DNA from: Silvibacterium acidisoli | GTDB taxonomy: Bacteria; Acidobacteriota; Terriglobia; Terriglobales; Acidobacteriaceae | DNA length: 64,000 bases | Direction of reading: 5' to 3' | Assembly (NCBI GenBank): GCA_022870745.1 | Contig: CP085323.1 | Location: forward strand, 2,542,001-2,606,000 | In this document: piece by piece, positions 60,326 to 64,000 of the stretch | Layout of the letters: each line of letters starts with the position of its first letter | Numbering within the stretch: position 1 is the stretch's first letter | Position numbers and translations under genes: made by a program | The notes under the pieces: model-generated | Told to the model about the DNA's origin: nothing | What the model saw: the letters and a program-made list of their open reading frames with translations, nothing else | Database searches by the model: none

Positions 60326-60952
60326 TCAGATGGAGCGGGCGTAGAAAAACTGGCCCAGCCCGACCGTGAAGAGCAGGCAGCCGTACAACGAGTGCTCGAT
60401 TGAGCTCACCAGCAGGGATTGCGTTCGAGCCTGCCGCCAGGCAAATAGCAGGCCTCCGGCAAAAGTCAGAATCAGTGCAACCGGGTTGCGAAAAACCACG
60501 TGCATCAGCGCAAAGGAGCACGCGCTCAGCAGGATGGCGATCGCACCCGGTTTGCCTTTGCCGTAACGGTGCATCACAAACACCCGGTAGATAACGCCCT
60601 GCGGATAAACCGAAAGCACCGGGTAAAGCACCATGATCAACGCCCAGAGCAGCGGATGTGTTCGGACGAGCCCGAAGAGCAGCGGCCGGTAGAGCACCGC
60701 CGCAAGCGTCCCGATTAGCGCCACACCCAGCAGGAACAATCCCAGAATGGATGGCAACTCACGCCGCAGCGGAGCCGCATTCCACAATTGTTTGCGCTCG
60801 AACTCCGGATCGCGCAGCAATACGACCAGGCAGTAGGCAAAGATCAGCCAGAGCAGCGGAAGCGGCGGAAAGCTTGCCCGGTGCAGGGCAAGCAATACCG
60901 GCCCGGCGACGAAGAGCAGGACAAACTCCGCCGCCAGCAGAATTCTTCGCAT
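60326..60952 (-). CDS. CPBP/Abi-like membrane protein with altered EExxxR motif
   Basis: This 208-residue protein has about six hydrophobic helices. The CPBP (CAAX protease/bacteriocin-processing) pattern is partly visible: motif 1 reads QGVIYR (118-123) in VYPQGVIYRVFVMHRYG, where active members have EExxxR. Motif 2 is FALMH (147-151), and motif 3 would be SSIEHSLYG. The missing glutamate pair suggests loss of proteolysis or a divergent function. It begins seven bases after the proC stop on the same strand and is presumably co-transcribed. No bacteriocin or prenylated substrate is evident nearby. Confidence 0.72.
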   Translation of the reverse strand: MRRILLAAEFVLLFVAGPVLLALHRASFPPLPLLWLIFAYCLVVLLRDPEFERKQLWNAAPLRRELPSILGLFLLGVALIGTLAAVLYRPLLFGLVRTHPLLWALIMVLYPVLSVYPQGVIYRVFVMHRYGKGKPGAIAILLSACSFALMHVVFRNPVALILTFAGGLLFAWRQARTQSLLVSSIEHSLYGCLLFTVGLGQFFYARSI

Positions 60953-60959
60953 TGGCCGT

Positions 60960-61793
60960 TTAGCCTGCAGCGAGTTCTTTCGCCCGCTGCGCGGCGCGCA
61001 TCACGGCTTTGATCAATGTCACGCGCAAGCCGCCTTCTTCGAGCTCAAGAATGCCGTCGATGGTGCATCCTGCGGGAGTGGTCACTGCGTCCTTCAGCAA
61101 CGCTGGGTGGTACCCGGTTTCGAGCACCATCCGTGCCGAACCGAAGGTCGTCTGCGCCGCCAGCAGCGTGGCGATATCGCGCGGCAGGCCCACCTTTACG
61201 CCGGCCTCGGCCAGCGATTCCAGAATGATGTAGATGAACGCCGGGCCGCTCGCGGAGAGCCCGGTCACCGCATCCATGTGCTTTTCATCGACCGTGACCG
61301 TGCGCCCCACGGTTTCGAAGATGCGCGTCGCCATCTCCAGCTGAGCCGGGCTCACGTAGCGGCCACGGCAGAGTGCTGAAATACCCGCGCCCAGCATCGA
61401 GGGGGTATTCGGCATGGCGCGCACGACTGGAATCTCCATGCCTGCAGCCTCTTCGATTGCTCCGGTCTTCACCGAAGCCGCGAAGGAGATCAGAACCTTC
61501 TCCGGCGAGAGCGCTGGACGAATCTGGGCCACGAGATCGGGGATCTGGAAGGGTTTTACGCCGAGCAGGATGATGTCGGCCTGCCGCGCAGTCGCCAGGT
61601 TGTCCGTCGATACCTCGATGCCCCATTGCGTTGAGAGCACCGCTGCGCGATCGGCGTGCGCTACGGTTGCCAGCAGTTGATCGGGGGCAAAGAGCTGCTG
61701 CTTGAGGAATGCCTGCAGAAGGATTCCGCCCATTTTGCCCGCGCCCAGCACGGCCACGCGCACCTTCGATAGATCCTGATCTTCGTAATTCAT
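60960..61793 (-). CDS. proC: Pyrroline-5-carboxylate reductase
   Basis: This 277-residue NAD(P)H enzyme performs the last step of proline synthesis. The Rossmann motif is VAVLGAGKMGGILLQAFLKQ, followed by QADIILLGVKPFQIPDLV, IPVVRAMPNTPSMLGAGISA and the signature AVTGLSASGPAFIYIILESL. The C-terminal LLKDAVTTPAGCTIDGILEL is typical of ProC's dimer-forming domain. Length and motifs are standard. It is upstream of the CPBP-like gene (seven-base gap); other proline genes are not in the window. Confidence 0.96.
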   Translation of the reverse strand: MNYEDQDLSKVRVAVLGAGKMGGILLQAFLKQQLFAPDQLLATVAHADRAAVLSTQWGIEVSTDNLATARQADIILLGVKPFQIPDLVAQIRPALSPEKVLISFAASVKTGAIEEAAGMEIPVVRAMPNTPSMLGAGISALCRGRYVSPAQLEMATRIFETVGRTVTVDEKHMDAVTGLSASGPAFIYIILESLAEAGVKVGLPRDIATLLAAQTTFGSARMVLETGYHPALLKDAVTTPAGCTIDGILELEEGGLRVTLIKAVMRAAQRAKELAAG

Positions 61794-61869
61794 GGTGGTT
61801 CCAGCTTATCGCACCCACAAGGGAGCGGCTGATTTGTGACCGGCGGCACTCCCCGCAGGATAAAAGCGA

Positions 61870-61898
61870 CTGACAAAGCAAAATGAACAAGATAGACT
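61870..61898 (+). promoter_or_regulatory. Candidate promoter of the tricorn-like gene
   Basis: CTGACA (5/6 match to -35) at 61870-61875 and TAGACT (4/6 match to -10) at 61893-61898 are separated by exactly 17 bases, giving a ~35-base leader before the ATG at 61938. Confidence 0.4.
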
Positions 61899-61937
61899 AG
61901 GCGGAAAATTTTAGCCTTCCTACTCGAGAGCCACTAG

Positions 61938-64000
61938 ATGCCATTCTTTAAGAGAAGTGCCTGTTTCCTCCTTGCGCTCACGGCTGCTTCTTCCGCGTTT
62001 GCCGCAACCCCCCTGCTGCTGCGCGACCCTGCGATCAGCAAAGACAAGGTCGCGTTCGTCTATGCCGACGATGTCTGGACCGCCTCCCGCGAAGGCGGCG
62101 AAGCCCAGCGGCTGACCTCGACTGGCGCCATCGTCGCCGGACCGTATTTCTCCCCTGACGGTTCGCAGATCGCCTACTCCGCCCGCATCGCCGGAAACAT
62201 CGATGTCTACGTCATGCCTGCTGGTGGAGGCATTCCCCGCCGCCTTACCTGGTACACGGGCGCGAATATCGTCTCCAGTTGGAGCCCCGACGGTAAGGAC
62301 CTGATCTTCGCCAGCACCCGGCAAAGCGCGTCGGATTATGTAAATCTCTTCCGTGTGCATGTAAGCGGAGTCGGCACGCCCGAACCGCTTCCGCTGCCCC
62401 GCGCAGTCGAAGGCAGCCTCTCGCCCGACGGCCACACCATCGCCTATGTGCCGCTGGAGAAATGGCAGCAGGCATGGAAGCAGTACCACGGGGGCCAGAA
62501 GACGGCCGTGTGGCTTGTCGATCTGAAGACGCTCGACCTCGTGAAGGTTCCGCGCGAAGACTCGGACGACTCAAGCCCGGTCTGGGTAGGCGATACCGTC
62601 TACTTCCTTTCGAACCGTAAAGGTCCGGTCTCGCTCTTCTCCTACAACACCAAGAGCAAAGAGGTGAAGGAAGTCGTCGAGAATCACGGCTTCGACTTCA
62701 AGACCGTCAATGCCGGTCCTGACGCGCTGGTCTACGAACAGTTCGGCTCGCTGCACCTCTACGACATTGCCAGTCATAGCGAACACGCGATTCCGATCAC
62801 CATCCACGGCGATCTCACCAGCCTTGAGCCGCAACTGGTCAACATCTCGCCCATGGAAATTCAGAACGCCTCGGTTTCTCCGACTGGCGCGCGTGCTGTC
62901 TTCGAAGCGCATGGAGAGATCTTTACCGTTCCCGCCGAGAAGGGCGACGTCCGCAACCTGACCAGGACTCCTGCCGTGGCCGAGCGCGATCCTGCGTGGT
63001 CGCCCGATGGCAAGTCTGTCGCCTACTTCAGCGATGCCTCCGGCGAATACCAGCTCTACATCCGCGCACAGGACGGACTGACGCCGCCCAAGGTCATCGA
63101 TCTCGGCCCCAATCCTTCCTACTTCTATTCGCCGCTCTGGTCGCCTGATTCGAAGCACATCGTCTACAGCGACAAGCACCTGCATCTCTGGTATGTCGAC
63201 GTGGAGGCAGGCAAGCCGGTAAAGATCGACACCGGCATCTACGGCGGCTTCGGAACGGCCTTCGGAAACATCAGCTGGTCGCCCGACTCCAAGTGGATCG
63301 CCTACTCGCGCGATCTGGAGAACCAGCTGCACGCGATCTTCTTCTACTCGATGGAGACGCACAAGTCCACGCAGATCACCGACGGCATGAGCGACGCCAT
63401 GCACCCGGTCTTCGATCGCGGAGGCAAGTATCTCTACTTCGTCGCATCGACTGACGATGGTCCATCGGATGCCGGTATCGATCTCTCATCGCTCGATCGC
63501 GCCACCACCAGCGCTGCTTACATCGTCGTGCTCTCGAAGGATGGCGAGTCGCCGATCCCACCCGAGAGCGACGACGAGAAGTCCAAGGACGAAAAGAAGG
63601 ACGACAAGAAGGACGACAAGCCAGCGCCCGATGCTGATAAAGATAAGGCGGCAAAGCCCGCCGACGCAGCGAAGGATGCCAAGGACAAAGACAAGGACAA
63701 AGACAAGGACAAAGATAAGGACAAAGATAAGGACAAGAAGGACGACAAGCCCGTCGAAGTGAAGATCGATCTCGACGGCATCGGCAACCGCATCCTCTCC
63801 CTGCCCATTCCTCCGCGCAACTACGTAGACATCGGCGCAGGCAAGACCGGTGTCCTCTATCTCGCCGAAGGCAGCCCGGTAGGCCGTGCAAGCGGCGGCG
63901 GAGGCTCAGGCATTCAATCCTTCTGGCGCTTCACGCTTGAGAAACGCGAGACCGAAGAAGTCCTGCACGGCATCGATGCCTTCGTGATTTCATCGAACGG
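61938..64000 (+). CDS. Tricorn-like protease, N-terminal propeller part (3' end outside window)
   Basis: At least 687 codons are open to the window edge. A signal peptide (MPFFKRSACFLLALTAASSA, cleavage near AFA) precedes a WD40/PD40 beta-propeller. Its blades are marked by FSPDGSQIAYSARIAGNIDV, SWSPDGKDLIFASTRQ, WSPDGKSVAYFSDASGEYQL and SWSPDSKWIAYSRDLENQ. This is the first half of tricorn-type S41 proteases, whose PDZ and Ser/Lys protease domains lie C-terminal and are not visible here. The IGNRILSLPIPPRNYVDIGA stretch that opens the second propeller is present after an ~80-residue Asp/Lys insertion. TolB-like proteins are the alternative, but the length and the IGNRI segment favour tricorn. 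Confidence 0.86.
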   Translation, partial: MPFFKRSACFLLALTAASSAFAATPLLLRDPAISKDKVAFVYADDVWTASREGGEAQRLTSTGAIVAGPYFSPDGSQIAYSARIAGNIDVYVMPAGGGIPRRLTWYTGANIVSSWSPDGKDLIFASTRQSASDYVNLFRVHVSGVGTPEPLPLPRAVEGSLSPDGHTIAYVPLEKWQQAWKQYHGGQKTAVWLVDLKTLDLVKVPREDSDDSSPVWVGDTVYFLSNRKGPVSLFSYNTKSKEVKEVVENHGFDFKTVNAGPDALVYEQFGSLHLYDIASHSEHAIPITIHGDLTSLEPQLVNISPMEIQNASVSPTGARAVFEAHGEIFTVPAEKGDVRNLTRTPAVAERDPAWSPDGKSVAYFSDASGEYQLYIRAQDGLTPPKVIDLGPNPSYFYSPLWSPDSKHIVYSDKHLHLWYVDVEAGKPVKIDTGIYGGFGTAFGNISWSPDSKWIAYSRDLENQLHAIFFYSMETHKSTQITDGMSDAMHPVFDRGGKYLYFVASTDDGPSDAGIDLSSLDRATTSAAYIVVLSKDGESPIPPESDDEKSKDEKKDDKKDDKPAPDADKDKAAKPADAAKDAKDKDKDKDKDKDKDKDKDKKDDKPVEVKIDLDGIGNRILSLPIPPRNYVDIGAGKTGVLYLAEGSPVGRASGGGGSGIQSFWRFTLEKRETEEVLHGIDAFVISSN
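63681..63737 (+). repeat. 12-bp tandem repeat coding an Asp-Lys run
   Basis: Units of AAGGACAAAGAC/T are repeated four times and then partially (63681-63737), encoding a KD/DK run inside the charged loop of the tricorn-like protein. The surrounding ~180 bases are also Asp/Lys/Ala-rich. Such a tandem could vary in copy number by slippage in whole 4-residue steps without shifting the frame. Confidence 0.85.

Noticed and set aside
63681-63737. Possible CRISPR-like array
   Set aside because: Units are 12 bp, contiguous with no spacers and in frame with a charged protein loop, so it is a coding tandem repeat.

Overview
This 64 kb window is ordinary, densely packed bacterial chromosome. It appears to come from a soil-type Acidobacteriota species (Terriglobia/Acidobacteriaceae-like). 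The evidence is two ~800-900 residue ABC permeases of the 'acidobacterial duplicated orphan permease' type (one behind a PadR repressor), a moderately high GC coding style with GTG/TTG starts, a TonB/beta-barrel outer membrane, heme A synthase, meso-DAP peptidoglycan genes and a tricorn-like peptidase. The lineage is inferred from family content, since no rRNA gene is present. I saw no phage, IS element, CRISPR array or plasmid gene.

Layout. 1-3.6 kb: end of an iron-sulfur photolyase, then PadR and a duplicated permease. 3.8-5.8 kb: an orphan cNMP-domain histidine kinase and a small DUF4174 protein. 5.9-15.6 kb: a branched-chain amino acid run on the minus strand, leuA-leuB-leuC-leuD-ilvD-ilvB-ilvN-ilvC, with a divergent LysR regulator at its head; LeuA lacks the allosteric domain. 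16.7-21.1 kb: envelope genes, comprising two convergent beta-barrel proteins that share a perfect 71-nt palindromic terminator, an M48-like protein with a broken HExxH, and a TonB protein. 21.1-21.6 kb is the only long non-coding stretch. 21.6-29.6 kb: galE, a DUF421 membrane protein, a CAU-anticodon tRNA, an S41/PDZ protein that appears to lack its catalytic residues, a class A PBP and a second duplicated permease. 29.7-33.5 kb: glutaredoxin facing a ygfZ-DUF1844-MBL-ribF operon. 33.6-43.2 kb: a secreted zincin, then a tightly overlapping operon mtnP-pfkB-GT-mgtC-dapF-ldcA-mpl-plsC (nucleoside salvage plus peptidoglycan precursor and recycling functions). 43.2-49.3 kb: SPOR protein, slipin, NfeD protease, TPR protein and a glycosyltransferase on the minus strand. 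49.4-52.7 kb: a Ni/Co permease and the threonine-to-glycine pair tdh-kbl. 52.8-58.8 kb: a divergent module that looks like D-amino-acid catabolism (zinc/PLP D-serine dehydratase-like enzyme, FucP-type transporter, N-acyl-D-amino-acid deacylase, RidA, GntP permease). 58.8-64 kb: heme A synthase, a secreted lysine-rich 11-mer repeat protein, a degenerate CPBP protein, proC and the 5' part of a tricorn-like protease.

The main points for follow-up are: the D-amino-acid module, in which each step of scavenging N-acyl-D-amino acids has a candidate gene; three peptidase homologues with disrupted active sites (M48, S41, CPBP); the secreted LEA-like 11-mer protein; two unusually perfect inverted repeats (71 nt and 82 nt); and a repeated TGGAATACAA-type motif upstream of tonB. 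Domain calls were made by reading motifs by eye. No database search was run.
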